The notes below the pieces were generated by a model. It saw only the letters and a list, made by a program, of their open reading frames with translations, ran no database searches and was not told the DNA's origin. The position numbers and the translations under genes were made by a program. Positions 1-9,519 of a stretch of DNA of 64,000 nt are shown piece by piece. Each line of letters starts with the position of its first letter. Within the stretch, counting starts at the first letter, position 1. The stretch is from Pseudofrankia saprophytica (GTDB taxonomy: Bacteria; Actinomycetota; Actinomycetes; Frankiales; Frankiaceae), in NCBI RefSeq assembly GCF_000235425.2, contig NZ_KI912266.1, positions 1,347,823 through 1,411,822 of the forward strand, read 5' to 3'.

Positions 1-2
1 CG

Positions 3-230
3 GCCATCGCTTCGGCCGCCGGCAGCACCGGTGGCGTTGGCGCCGGTACCAGTGCCGTCCGGGGACGCGCTCGCTCCGCGGCCGCCGCGCTGCCCCCGGC
101 GCAGCCTCGGGTCGGCGCGTCGCGCGCAACGACATCGGCCACCAGCACGTCACACGGTGCGGCCGCGCGGCCGCCGGTGACACAGCCCGCGCGCACCAGG
201 GTCCCCGGCGGCTCCACTCGTGGCAGCTGA
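3..230 (+). CDS. C-terminal tail of a truncated protein, possibly a TrbL/VirB6-like membrane protein
   Basis: An open frame enters from the left edge and ends at TGA 228-230. The visible 75 or so residues are Ala/Ser/Thr/Gly/Pro-rich low complexity with scattered Arg, and no fold can be named. The tentative identity rests on context only: the next two genes are an SCO6880-family membrane protein and a VirB4-like ATPase, and in actinobacteria this pair often follows a large multi-spanning membrane protein with a disordered tail. Because all frames are long at this GC content, it could also be non-coding. The start lies outside the window. Confidence 0.35.
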   Translation, partial: AIASAAGSTGGVGAGTSAVRGRARSAAAALPPAQPRVGASRATTSATSTSHGAAARPPVTQPARTRVPGGSTRGS

Positions 231-393
231 ACCGCCGGCGCGCTGGCTGGGCGGGATGGCGGTCCAGCCGCCGGCGCCGTACAGGCCTCCGGATGGCGGC
301 ACGGCCGACAGGACGGCGGCACGGCCGGGGCGGCAGGGGCAGCGGCAGGACATACGGCAACGACCAGGTGGCCTCGCCGAGCCAGACAGCCAC

Positions 394-484
394 GGCTGGT
401 GCGGCTGGTGCGGCTGGTGTTGTGCTACCGGCGGCACTCGCCTATGACCGCGTTGGAGTAGAGACGTCGCGTTGGAGTAAAGAC
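394..484. repeat. Short tandem repeats upstream of the SCO6880-family gene
   Basis: The 261-base gap at 231-491 holds two tandem repeats. A 9-mer (GGCTGGTGC, last copy ending in T) occurs three times at 394-420. A 17-bp unit beginning CGCGTTGGAGTA occurs at 449-465 and 468-484 with one mismatch and ends 7 bases before the ATG at 492. The second repeat is placed where a regulator or the 5' UTR would act. Nothing else is recognised in the gap. Confidence 0.6.
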
Positions 485-491
485 AGGGGTC

Positions 492-1994
492 ATGGTCGCG
501 GAACGCAGCTATAGGTTCGGCCCGCTCGAACGGGGTGGGATCCTGCTCGGCCTGCGCTGGCCGCAACTCGGCCTGATGGTCGGGGTGATGCTCTGTGTGC
601 TCGGCGCGCTGCGCTCACCGTTGCTTCTCGCACCTGCCTGGGTGCTGGTAGCGGTAGCCCTGGGCATCATCGCGTTCATCCGGGTCGAGGACCGTAACCT
701 CGATCAGTGGGTGCCGATTCTGTTCGGCTACACGATGCAGAAGGTGACGGGCGAGACGTTGTTCCGCGGGGGAGTGTTCCGGCTCGGGCCGGACGAAGAC
801 CAGATCACCAGGACCGTTCTGCCCGGCCCACTTGCCAACCTGGTCATGCTGTCGGTCCCCGTCGGCAACGGGCGCTACGTCGCCGTCGTCAAGGACACCA
901 AGAAGCAGACCTACACCGCCGTTCTGCAGGTCCAGGGCAGCCAGTTCGCACTGCTGGAGTCCGGCGACCAGCAGGCCAGGGTGGATGCCTGGGGCGAGCT
1001 GCTCGCCGGGCTCACCGCCGGTGGCGGCCGGCTCGCGCGCATCCAGTGGCTGGAGCGGACGTTGCCGGACTCGGGTGACACGTTGCAGCGGCACTGGCGG
1101 GTGCGGGGCCACCACGACGACTCCTGGGCAGCGGAGGCCTACCAGGAGATCATCGACGCGGCCGGCCCGGTGGCGCAGCGCCACGAGACCTACCTGTCGT
1201 TCCAGCTGCGCGCCCGCGACGCCCGCCGGGCGATCCAGCGGGGCGGCGGCGGCGACCGCGCGGCCTGCGCGGTGCTGCTCGGCGAGCTGCGCACGATGGA
1301 GGCGGCGCTCGCCAGGGCGCAGATCAGCACGGTCGGCTGGCTCCCGCCGCGGGCACTGGCGGCGGTCATCCGCACCACCTATGACCCGTACTCCGTAGAC
1401 ATGATCGACGCGCGCGGCGGCGCCACGCACGACCTGGCCGGTGGTCTGAAGGGCCTGCCGTCGGGGATCGACCCGGCGGTCGCCGGCCCGGTGCGCGCGG
1501 TCGCCTCCTGGGACCACTACCGCACCGACTCCGGTTTCCACACCACCTACTGGATCAACGGCTGGCCACGGGTGCCGTCGCCGGCCGCGTTCCTCGCCCC
1601 GCTGCTGATGGAGACGACCTGCCGGCGGACCGTGTCGCTGGTGGTCGAGCCGTTGCCTGGCCGCAAGGCCGAGCGGGCGGTGAACCGGCGCCGGATGACG
1701 CACCTCGGGGAGCAGGAGATGCGGGACAAGTTCGGCAAGGTGACGACCCAGCGCGACATGACCGAGGCGGATGAGGTGGAGCGACGCGAGCAGGAGCTGA
1801 TCGCCGGCTTCGGCGCGTTCCGGTTCCATGGCTTCGTGACGGTGTCCGCCGACGACCTCGACGGCCTCGCCGACGCCTGCGGCGAGGCCGAGACGCTGGC
1901 CTCGCGCAGTCGGCTGGAGATGGTGCGCCTCGTCGGCGAGCAGGACCAGGGTTTCCACGTCGGTGCGCTGCCGCTCGCGGTGGGTGTGTCATGA
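492..1994 (+). CDS. SCO6880-family membrane protein of a conjugation-like module
   Basis: This 500-residue protein has two adjacent N-terminal hydrophobic segments (about residues 17-41 and 42-63) followed by a long soluble domain, the layout of the actinobacterial SCO6880 family. Such proteins are encoded beside VirB4-like ATPases and are thought to form part of a type IV-secretion/conjugation-like membrane complex; the molecular role is not established. The ATG follows AGGGG closely. The stop overlaps the start of the downstream ATPase by four bases (ATGA), which implies translational coupling. The family call comes from overall sequence character and neighbour, so the function is inferred. 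Confidence 0.75.
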   Translation: MVAERSYRFGPLERGGILLGLRWPQLGLMVGVMLCVLGALRSPLLLAPAWVLVAVALGIIAFIRVEDRNLDQWVPILFGYTMQKVTGETLFRGGVFRLGPDEDQITRTVLPGPLANLVMLSVPVGNGRYVAVVKDTKKQTYTAVLQVQGSQFALLESGDQQARVDAWGELLAGLTAGGGRLARIQWLERTLPDSGDTLQRHWRVRGHHDDSWAAEAYQEIIDAAGPVAQRHETYLSFQLRARDARRAIQRGGGGDRAACAVLLGELRTMEAALARAQISTVGWLPPRALAAVIRTTYDPYSVDMIDARGGATHDLAGGLKGLPSGIDPAVAGPVRAVASWDHYRTDSGFHTTYWINGWPRVPSPAAFLAPLLMETTCRRTVSLVVEPLPGRKAERAVNRRRMTHLGEQEMRDKFGKVTTQRDMTEADEVERREQELIAGFGAFRFHGFVTVSADDLDGLADACGEAETLASRSRLEMVRLVGEQDQGFHVGALPLAVGVS

Positions 1995-4048
1995 CGGACT
2001 CCGAGCCGGCCCGGCCGTCCATCACTGACGGCCGCGGCCACGCGAGCCGAGCGGGCGTCGCCGACGGCGCGAGCGCGGTCGACGACAACGACGGCTTCGA
2101 CGAGGCATACGGCGACGGCCAGTACGACGGGCCCAACGGCCACGGCGAAGGACCTGGAACGGCCGATGGACGGGCGGCCGTGGGCGATGGCGGGTACCAC
2201 GCCGCAAGCATTGGCTACCCCGACGACGACGGCTACGAGTACGACGCCGGCCCGCTGTCCGGTGACACGGCCCCGGATGGGCCGGTCAGGGGACCGGACT
2301 ACGACCCGGGCCGGGACGCGACCGGCTACGTCGACCTCGGCGGAAACCCTCGCGGCAGGCGCCGGGCCGGCCGGCGCGACGGTGGGGGGTCTGCTCGCGG
2401 AGCACGCCGGGCGGAGAAGTCGGCCGCGGCGGCCGAACGGGCCGACCGCGCGGCGACGCGGCGCGCGCAGGCGGCGCTGCGCCGAGGGGCGCAGCCGCCG
2501 CGGACCAGTGGCGCGTTCCGGGGTCAGACGTTCCACAAACTGCGCCTACCAGCGCACATGGAGACGACGGCACAGATCGCCGGGATCTATCCGTTCGTCG
2601 TCGACTCAGGGCTGGACGCGCCGGGCATGTTCATCGGCCGGCACGTCTGGTCGGGCAACTCCTTCGTGTTCGACGTCTTCGAGCTCTACCGCCAGCAGGT
2701 CATCGAGAACCCGAACTTCGCCGTCTTCGGCGCGGTCGGCTCACGCAAGTCATCGCTGCTGAAGACGCTGATGTCGCGCGGCGCGGCGTTCGGCTACCAG
2801 GCGGCGGTGCCCTGTGACCCGAAGGGCGAGTACACCCGGCTCGCCCGCCGGCTCGGCTGCGAACCGACCTACATCGGCCCTGGCATGTCGACCCGGCTGA
2901 ACCCGTTGGACGCGCCGCCCCGTCCGCGCGGCATTCACGACCACGACTGGGCGCGCGAGGTCAAGCGGGCGCGCTCGTCGCTGCTCGCGTCACTGATCGA
3001 GACGGCCAAGGGTGTGCCGCTCACCCCGGCGGAGCACACCGCGATCGACCTGGCCCTCGACGTCGTCAGCCGGCAGATCACCGGCGCGACCACGGACCGC
3101 TGGGCGACCCCGCTCCTCGGGCACGTACTGGACGCGATGACGGAGCCGAGCGAGGCGGACTGCGTCGGTCTGCCGATGACGGCCACCGAGCTGCGCGACG
3201 CCTCCCGGGATGCCACCCTCACGCTGCGCCGGCTCACGGGTGGGGCGCTGTCCGGCCTGTTCGACGGGCCGACGACCTCTCCACTCGACTTCGACCGGCC
3301 GATCGCCGTGCTCAACCTGGAGCGGGTGCAGGGCTCGGACGAGATGATCGCGCTGATCATGACCTGCGCGCAGGGCTGGATGGAGGCCGCGCTGATGCGC
3401 CAGGACGGCGTGCAGCGCTACGTGGTCTACGACGAGTGCTGGCGGCTGATGCGGTTCGCCGGGCTCGTCCGAAGGCTGTCGGCGCAGCAGAAGCTCGCCA
3501 GGCAGTGGGGCTGCGCGAACGCCATCGTGGCGCACCGGATCTCCGACCTGCTGTCCGCCTCCCCCGACTCGGTGGAGATCGCCAAGGGCCTGCTGGCCGA
3601 GACGTCCACCCGGATCCTCTACAAGCAGGCGACCGACCAGGTGGCGGCGACCCAGCAGGCGCTCGGCCTCACCGACGTCGCCGCCGACCTGCTGCCGCGC
3701 CTCGACCCCGGGTTCGCCCTCTGGCTGATCGGGCAGCGGGCGTTCTACGTCGAGCACGTCGTCGGCGATCTGGAGATTCCCGTCGTGCTCAACGGCTCGA
3801 AGATGCACGGCGAGGTCGACGACATCAACCTCGTTCCCGACGACCTCGACCCCGCCGAGCTCGACCCGCCGGGTCTGGGCCCGGAGGACTTCGCCGGTCA
3901 CCTGCCCCCCGGCGGTGGAGACGACGGGATGGATGATCGCCTCGACGGCGACGGCGAGGACGTGTTCGACGTGTCCATCGCCTACCGCGACGACGAGGAG
4001 CCTGACGGCACCGGCGTCCGCGTCCCGCCTGGCTATCCCGGCTTCTGA
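1991..4048 (+). CDS. VirB4/TraC-like ATPase of a conjugation-like module
   Basis: The protein has 685 residues. The first 170 or so are Gly/Asp/Arg-rich and disordered; then comes a RecA-like ATPase domain typical of VirB4-family motors that energise type IV secretion or conjugative pili. The P-loop at residues 247-254 reads GAVGSRKS, so the invariant Gly before Lys is Arg (CGC at 2744-2746). The Walker B strand is intact as VVYDECW near residue 480, and the C-terminal tail is acidic. The gene is coupled by ATGA to the SCO6880-family gene, and the two probably act as partners at the membrane. Whether the altered P-loop still binds ATP is open. Confidence 0.78.
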   Translation: MTDSEPARPSITDGRGHASRAGVADGASAVDDNDGFDEAYGDGQYDGPNGHGEGPGTADGRAAVGDGGYHAASIGYPDDDGYEYDAGPLSGDTAPDGPVRGPDYDPGRDATGYVDLGGNPRGRRRAGRRDGGGSARGARRAEKSAAAAERADRAATRRAQAALRRGAQPPRTSGAFRGQTFHKLRLPAHMETTAQIAGIYPFVVDSGLDAPGMFIGRHVWSGNSFVFDVFELYRQQVIENPNFAVFGAVGSRKSSLLKTLMSRGAAFGYQAAVPCDPKGEYTRLARRLGCEPTYIGPGMSTRLNPLDAPPRPRGIHDHDWAREVKRARSSLLASLIETAKGVPLTPAEHTAIDLALDVVSRQITGATTDRWATPLLGHVLDAMTEPSEADCVGLPMTATELRDASRDATLTLRRLTGGALSGLFDGPTTSPLDFDRPIAVLNLERVQGSDEMIALIMTCAQGWMEAALMRQDGVQRYVVYDECWRLMRFAGLVRRLSAQQKLARQWGCANAIVAHRISDLLSASPDSVEIAKGLLAETSTRILYKQATDQVAATQQALGLTDVAADLLPRLDPGFALWLIGQRAFYVEHVVGDLEIPVVLNGSKMHGEVDDINLVPDDLDPAELDPPGLGPEDFAGHLPPGGGDDGMDDRLDGDGEDVFDVSIAYRDDEEPDGTGVRVPPGYPGF

Positions 4049-4173
4049 GCTCGTTCGCGTCCGGGTGGGCTAGGCCGCGCCTGACGGCCTCCGGCCACGC
4101 GAGGCTCCGCCATTATCGCCGCAGGGTCCCCGGGAGGTCAGCGCCAGCCTATCTTTCGTGGGAGCGACTTTGG

Positions 4174-5016
4174 CTAGAGGCGTTCGCGGCGGCGCAGGCC
4201 GCGCAGCTTGGACAGGGCGGACCAGGTCGGCGGCGGGCCGGTTACCTGGTAGGCGGGCAGGACCCGCTCGACGACGTCGACGAGCATCGCGACATCCAGC
4301 GGGCGCAGCACCACCCCGGCGGACAGCACGTACTCGGCCACGCCCGCGGCCGGCAGCAGGAGAACGCCGTCGACCAGGGCGAGCCCGCCGGGGACGTCGG
4401 CACGCGCGAACGCGAGCACGGTCTGCGCCTGCAGCTGCCAGCCGTCGGGGAGCTCGGCGAGCAGGGCCGTGCTGACCTGTTCACCGGTCCACGCGACCAG
4501 TCCCAGCCGGGCGCGGAGCGGTACCTTGCCCACCCACACGCCGGCGCTGCTCTCCCGGACCGGGCCGCGGTGCGCGTCGGTCTCCACCACCCAGACGCCC
4601 GAAGGCCCGATGATCAGGTGGTCGATGTTGCCGGCCGACTCGGCTGTCGACCGGTCGTGCAGCACCGTGTAGCCGGCTCGGGTCAGCCGGTCGAGCGCCC
4701 TGGCGGTGTGCCGCTCGGCCCCGGCGTCCTGCCGCCAGGCCTCGATCTCCGGCGGGATCCGGTAGAAACGGACCGCCGCGACCACCAGGACCACCAGCGC
4801 GACGGCGATCCCGGCGCGGACCAGCGTGACCGCCGAGAGGTTGAGGGCGAGCCCGACCAGCACGACGGCGAGCACGGCACCGCCCGCGGCGAGGCCGGCG
4901 AGCACGGCGACGCGGATCCGCCGATCGTCCCGTTCGGCCGTGTACAGGGCCCGACGCCGCTGGTACTCCGCCATCGCCGAACGTCCAGGAGTCGCCCGGT
5001 TCCCGCTTCCCGTCAA
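4174..5016 (-). CDS. NERD-domain membrane protein
   Basis: The protein has 280 residues with two N-terminal membrane segments (about residues 35-60 and 65-85). A nuclease-related (NERD) domain follows, recognisable by GYTVLHD, then NIDHLIIGPSGVWVVET, where the Asp and Glu are the usual conserved positions. NERD proteins are loosely linked to DNA processing, but no activity is assigned here. The start used is a TTG preceded by GGGGAGGA only three bases away; an ATG at 4972-4974 is the alternative and would remove 14 residues. The gene converges on the VirB4-like gene with 125 bases between them. Confidence 0.8.
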   Translation of the reverse strand: MTGSGNRATPGRSAMAEYQRRRALYTAERDDRRIRVAVLAGLAAGGAVLAVVLVGLALNLSAVTLVRAGIAVALVVLVVAAVRFYRIPPEIEAWRQDAGAERHTARALDRLTRAGYTVLHDRSTAESAGNIDHLIIGPSGVWVVETDAHRGPVRESSAGVWVGKVPLRARLGLVAWTGEQVSTALLAELPDGWQLQAQTVLAFARADVPGGLALVDGVLLLPAAGVAEYVLSAGVVLRPLDVAMLVDVVERVLPAYQVTGPPPTWSALSKLRGLRRRERL

Positions 5017-5516
5017 CCGTCCTCCCCAGGGTTCCTGCCGGATCGTCGGAGCCCGGGTTTCCGCCTGCCCGGCTTCGCCGAGCTGGCGGGTCTGCTGGGA
5101 GGTCCCCCGATCAGCCTGGTCTGCGTGTCCCGCGAATTCGGCGCCGGCAGGGGTCGGAAGCGGCTCGGTGGAATCCCCATGCTTCCGCCTGGTCTGCGTT
5201 CGTCCGCAGGATCACACGGTAAGGCAAGGACGTCACAGACGGCGCACTGGGCAACGGTTGTCCGTGTCTGCCCCTTGGGCTTGTCGTCACACGCGCGGCG
5301 AAATGTCGCGGCCCACCGGTTTATCCGCCACGCTCGGGGTGTATCGACGCGTCGGGTGACTGGGCGGCACGCCTGGCCGGGCACCTGGAAGGTCAGCGGG
5401 CGGCCAAGCCCGATCGCGGCCGCGCGGAAGTGACGTCGAGTCGGAAGGCGGCCGCGAGAGTGGACGCCAGCTTCCGCCCGTGGCGTGCGGGCCGTGGGCG
5501 ATCCCGGGAGGATCCG
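5017..5516. other. Divergent intergenic region, NERD gene / egtA
   Basis: About 500 bases separate the NERD gene from the egtA start chosen here. Open frames cross it on both strands but have no convincing start, ribosome site or protein signature. It should contain the promoters of both units. No operator or riboswitch was recognised. Confidence 0.5.
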
Positions 5517-7061
5517 ATGCCACCACATCCGACCTCGTCCCCATCCGCGCCGACACCGGTGGCACCGGACGCCGCGCGGGCGGGCGTCCCGGTCGCGGGG
5601 GGCTCCCCGCGCCGCTCGCTCGCCGGGCTGACCGTGGACGACGTGTTGCGCTACGCGGCCAGCTGCCTGCCCGCGCGCCCCGGTCCGCGCACCGTCGGAA
5701 TCGAGACCGAGTGGCTGGTGGTGGACCGGGCGGCGAGTGACACCTCGGTGCCACCGGAGCGGACCTGGGGCGCCCTGGCCGCGCTCATCGGGCGTTCCGG
5801 CGAGGCCAGCCGGCAGGGCTCGCCCGCCGGGGCGACCGAGGCCCCTGGCACCGCCGGCGGGGGCATCCCGACCATCGCGGCCGCGGCAGCGGTGCTCGCC
5901 GGGGGCAGCCGCGTCACCTTCGAGCCGGGCGGGCAGCTGGAGCTGTCGGGACCGCCATCGCCACTGCCGCTGGCGGTCAGCCGGCTGGCGAGCGACCTTG
6001 CCGCCGTGCGCGCGGCGCTCGCCGACGCCGGCCTGGGGCTCGCCGGTCTGGGGCTCGACCCGCTGCGCCCGCCCGTGCGCTGGCTCGCCGCCGACCGCTA
6101 TGCCGCCATGGCGGGCTACTGGGCGGCGAACGGTCACGAGGCCGGCGAGATCATGATGTGCTCCAGCGCGTCGGTGCAGGTCAACCTGGACGCCGGCCAC
6201 GACCAGCCCGACGTCGCCCGGCGCTGGCGGCTCGCGCACCAGCTGCAGCCGGTGCTGGCGGCGATGTTCGCCGCCTCTCCCGCCCGGCTCGGCGCGCTCA
6301 CGGGGTTGCGCTCGGGTCGAACCCGGGTGTGGGAGGCGCTCGACCCGACCAGGACCCGGCCGGTTGGCCACGCGCACATGGCGGCGGCCGACATGACGTG
6401 CCGCTGGGCCGAGTATCTGCTCGCGGCCCGCCTCATGATGATCCGCGCCCCCGAGACGAACGCCCCCGCCCCGGACGGCTCCTCCCCGGACGGCCCCGAC
6501 GGGCCGGGCCAGCGCCCGGCCCTCTCCCGCGACGCGGACGACCACGGCGAGGGCCTGCTCGTACCGGTGCGTGACGGGTCCACGTTCGGAGACTGGCTGC
6601 GCGGCGCCGGGCCGACGAGCCGCCCGCCCACCCTCGACGACCTGGTGCTGCACGCGACGACGGTGTTCCCGCCGGTACGGCCCCGCGGCTGGCTGGAGAT
6701 CCGCTACCTCGACGCGCAGCCGTTCGACCTGTGGATGGTGCCGGTCGCGGTCACCACCGCGCTGCTCGACGACCCCATCGCCGCCGCGGGCGCGGCGGCC
6801 GCGTGCTCCGACGCGGACGAGGGGTGGTCCGCGGCGAGCGCGCACGGGCTCGCCGACGACACGCTGCGCACCGCGGCGCTGACCTGCATGGACCTCGCGC
6901 TCGACGCGCTCGGGCGCCTCGGCGCGGGCGACGACCTGCGCGCGGTCGTCGCGAGGTTCCGGGACGACTACCCGGCCCGTGGCCGCACGCCGGCCGACCG
7001 GCTGGCTGAACGCTTCGCCCAGGTCGGCCCCGCCGGCCTGTTGCGCGAGGAGACCCGGTGA
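5517..7061 (+). CDS. egtA: Glutamate-cysteine ligase EgtA
   Basis: EgtA joins glutamate and cysteine to make gamma-glutamylcysteine, the sulfur donor for ergothioneine. The 514-residue protein shows the GCS2-type motif TVGIETEWLVVD near residue 60, and later the conserved stretches ending in HMAAADMTCRWAEY and WLEIRYLDAQP. The ATG at 5517 is preferred because GGGAGG lies five bases upstream; an earlier in-frame ATG at 5430 would add 29 Arg-rich residues without a ribosome site. The stop overlaps the GTG start of egtB (GTGA), so the cluster is translationally coupled. Cytoplasmic. Confidence 0.92.
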   Translation: MPPHPTSSPSAPTPVAPDAARAGVPVAGGSPRRSLAGLTVDDVLRYAASCLPARPGPRTVGIETEWLVVDRAASDTSVPPERTWGALAALIGRSGEASRQGSPAGATEAPGTAGGGIPTIAAAAAVLAGGSRVTFEPGGQLELSGPPSPLPLAVSRLASDLAAVRAALADAGLGLAGLGLDPLRPPVRWLAADRYAAMAGYWAANGHEAGEIMMCSSASVQVNLDAGHDQPDVARRWRLAHQLQPVLAAMFAASPARLGALTGLRSGRTRVWEALDPTRTRPVGHAHMAAADMTCRWAEYLLAARLMMIRAPETNAPAPDGSSPDGPDGPGQRPALSRDADDHGEGLLVPVRDGSTFGDWLRGAGPTSRPPTLDDLVLHATTVFPPVRPRGWLEIRYLDAQPFDLWMVPVAVTTALLDDPIAAAGAAAACSDADEGWSAASAHGLADDTLRTAALTCMDLALDALGRLGAGDDLRAVVARFRDDYPARGRTPADRLAERFAQVGPAGLLREETR

Positions 7062-8563
7062 CCACGACGGCGGCCGGCTGGGCCGCGGCGCTGGAGGGCA
7101 GCCGTCGCCGGACACTCGCCTACACCGACCTCGACGACGACGAGTTGCTGCGCCAGCATTCGCCGCTCATGTCCCCGCTGGTGTGGGACCTGGCCCACGT
7201 CGGCAACTACGAGGAGCTGTGGCTGATACGGGCGCTCACCGGAGCCGACCCGCTGCTGCCTGGCATCGACGACATCTACGACGCCTTCCGGCACCCGCGG
7301 GCCGACCGGCCCACGTTGCCACTGCTCTCCCCGTCCCAGGCGCGCGCCTATCTCGCCGACGTACGCGACCGGGCGCTCGACACCTTCGCCACGCTTGACG
7401 CCAGGGGCACGCTCGCCCCACCGGACGTCGCGCTGGCCGAGTCGGCGCAAGCGGCCGGAGCGGCCAGGATCGCCGGGCCGGCCGCGCCCCCGGCGGCCGC
7501 CGTCCCCGGTCAGACCACCCTCGACCTGCCAGGCAGGCTGCTCACCGGCGGCTTCGTCTACGGGATGGTCGTCCAGCACGAGCATCAGCACGACGAGACC
7601 ATGCTCGCCACGCTGCAGCTGCGCGCCGGCGAGCCCGTGGTCGACGAGGGCGCGCCCCCGCCGCCCGGCCGGCCGGTACCTGGCGACGACGAGGTGCTGG
7701 TTCCGGCCGGCGAGTTCGTGATGGGCACGAGCACCGACCTCTGGGCGTATGACAACGAACGCCCGGCCCATCGGGTCGCCCTGCCCGACTTCCGGATTGG
7801 CCGGCTGCCCGTGTCGAACCGAGCGCACCTGGCGTTCCTGGCGGACGGCGGCTACGACGACGAGCGGCTCTGGTCCGCGGCCGGCTGGGCGTGGCGGTGC
7901 CGCGAGGGGCTGACGGCACCGCTCTTCTGGCGCCGCGACGGCGCGGGCGGCTGGCTGCGGCGCCGCTTCGGCCGGGACGAGCCGCTCCCGCTGGACGAGC
8001 CGGTGCAGCACGTCTGCTGGTACGAGGCGCAGGCGCACGCCCGCTGGGCGGGGCGACGGCTGCCGACCGAGGCCGAGTGGGAGAAGGCCTGCGCGTTCGA
8101 CCCGGCGACCGGCCGCTCACGCCGCTTCCCCTGGGGCGACCAGGCACCGGCGCCGGAGCACGCGAACCTCGGCCACCGGTCGGCGCGGCCGGCGCCGCTG
8201 GGCGCGTATCCGGCCGGCGCGAGCCCCTGCGGCGCCGAGCAGCTCATCGGCGACGTGTGGGAATGGACCTCCTCCGACTTCGCCGCCTACCCGGGCTTCG
8301 CCGCCTTCCCGTACCGGGAGTACAGCGACGTCTTCTTCCGGCCGCCCGCCGACCCCGCAGACGCCGTCGCCGGCCACGGCGCCGCGAGCGCGGGCGCGGG
8401 TACCCCCACCGACATCGAGCGTGAGTTCCGCGGCTACAAGGTGCTGCGCGGCGGCTCGTGGGCGACCGATCCCGGCGCGGTGCGCGCGACGTTCCGCAAC
8501 TGGGATCACCCGATCAGGCGGCAGATCTTCGCCGGTTTCCGGCTCGCGAGGACAGGTGCCTAG
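7058..8563 (+). CDS. egtB: Hercynine oxygenase EgtB
   Basis: EgtB is the non-haem iron(II) enzyme that uses oxygen to join gamma-glutamylcysteine (or cysteine) to hercynine as a sulfoxide. The 501-residue protein has an N-terminal DinB-like domain with the iron ligands: one His in DLAHVGNYEE (about residue 47) and the HxxxH pair in QHEHQHDET (about residues 172-180). A C-terminal formylglycine-generating-enzyme/sulfatase-modifying domain runs from about 225 to 500 (LPTEAEWEKA, GDVWEWTSS, RGGSW). It starts with GTG overlapping the egtA stop, and egtC begins three bases after its stop. Confidence 0.95.
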   Translation: MTTTAAGWAAALEGSRRRTLAYTDLDDDELLRQHSPLMSPLVWDLAHVGNYEELWLIRALTGADPLLPGIDDIYDAFRHPRADRPTLPLLSPSQARAYLADVRDRALDTFATLDARGTLAPPDVALAESAQAAGAARIAGPAAPPAAAVPGQTTLDLPGRLLTGGFVYGMVVQHEHQHDETMLATLQLRAGEPVVDEGAPPPPGRPVPGDDEVLVPAGEFVMGTSTDLWAYDNERPAHRVALPDFRIGRLPVSNRAHLAFLADGGYDDERLWSAAGWAWRCREGLTAPLFWRRDGAGGWLRRRFGRDEPLPLDEPVQHVCWYEAQAHARWAGRRLPTEAEWEKACAFDPATGRSRRFPWGDQAPAPEHANLGHRSARPAPLGAYPAGASPCGAEQLIGDVWEWTSSDFAAYPGFAAFPYREYSDVFFRPPADPADAVAGHGAASAGAGTPTDIEREFRGYKVLRGGSWATDPGAVRATFRNWDHPIRRQIFAGFRLARTGA

Positions 8564-8566
8564 CGC

Positions 8567-9478
8567 ATGTGCAGACACCTCGCCTGGTTGGGCGCCGAGC
8601 GGACGCTGGCCGAGGTGGTCGCCGAACCGCCGTTCGGGCTGCTGCGTCAGTCATGGGCGCCTCGGCGGCAGCGGCATGGGCGGATCAACGCCGACGGGTT
8701 CGGCGTCGGCTGGTATGCGCCGGCCGTCCGGCCCGAGCCGGCCCGCTACCGGCGAGCAGTGCCGATGTGGACCGACGCCTCGTTCGCGTCGTTCGCCGGG
8801 GCGGTGGCGTCGGGTTGCGTCCTGGCCGCGGTTCGCGACGCCACGGTCGGCATGCCGATCGAGGAGACGGCCACGGCGCCGTTCGCCCATGGGCCGTTGC
8901 TGCTCAGCCACAACGGCCGCGCCGACCCCGCCATCCTGACCGCGCTGCTCGCCGGCCGACCGGACGCGCCGACGCCGGACTCGCGCTGCGACTCGGCGCT
9001 GCTCGCCGCGCTGGTCTGGGAGCGGACGATCGCCGGGGTGGGGCTGGCGGAGGCGGTCGCCGAGGTGGTGACGACGGTCGGGGCCAAGGCGGCCGCCAGC
9101 GCGGGGGCCCGCGAGGCGGGTGGCCAGGTGCCGCCGACCAGGCTCAACGTGCTCGTCACCGACGGCCGCCAGATCGTCGCCACCACCTGGAACGAGACGC
9201 TCTGGTACCGGCTCGGCCCCGCGGGGGTGCTGGTGGCGAGCGAACCAGACGACGACACCGTCGACGGCCCGGCCGGTGCCGGGCCTGGTCACGGCGACGA
9301 CGCCACGGCGCTCCAGGCGTCGGCCTCGGTCTCGATCGAGGAGGCACCGTTTCCATCGGGCGCGGCGGACGCGGCGGGGCAGCCCAGCCCCGGTCCGGAC
9401 GTCTGGGTCGAAGTACCGAACCACCGCTTGTTGGTAGCCGACACACGCGAAGTAACTCTAAGTAATTTGACCTTGTAG
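8567..9478 (+). CDS. egtC: Gamma-glutamyl-hercynylcysteine sulfoxide hydrolase EgtC
   Basis: EgtC removes the gamma-glutamyl group from the EgtB product. It is a class II glutamine amidotransferase-type hydrolase: the N-terminal Cys2 nucleophile is present (MCRHLAWLG), with the conserved INADGFGVGW and LLSHNGR segments. At 303 residues it is slightly longer than many homologues because of an acidic, Ala/Gly-rich insertion before the last strand. It lies three bases after egtB and 41 bases before egtD. The last 40 bases of the gene are much more AT-rich than their surroundings. Confidence 0.92.
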   Translation: MCRHLAWLGAERTLAEVVAEPPFGLLRQSWAPRRQRHGRINADGFGVGWYAPAVRPEPARYRRAVPMWTDASFASFAGAVASGCVLAAVRDATVGMPIEETATAPFAHGPLLLSHNGRADPAILTALLAGRPDAPTPDSRCDSALLAALVWERTIAGVGLAEAVAEVVTTVGAKAAASAGAREAGGQVPPTRLNVLVTDGRQIVATTWNETLWYRLGPAGVLVASEPDDDTVDGPAGAGPGHGDDATALQASASVSIEEAPFPSGAADAAGQPSPGPDVWVEVPNHRLLVADTREVTLSNLTL

Positions 9479-9519
9479 GACGACTACCCTGAGTTGACTA
9501 ACTGACGAAGGACGTCCGC

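Noticed and set aside
615-1958. Long minus-strand open frame opposite the SCO6880-family gene
   Set aside because: It is a GC-rich mirror of a real gene: Arg/Gly/His-rich translation, no ribosome site and no family signature.
5170-5195. GGAAT as part of a SigR promoter before egtA
   Set aside because: The sequence 18 bases downstream is TCT, not GTT, so the consensus is not met.
5013-7115. 700-codon minus-strand open frame across egtA
   Set aside because: The plus strand encodes a clear EgtA; the antisense product is Arg/Pro/Gly low complexity without domains.
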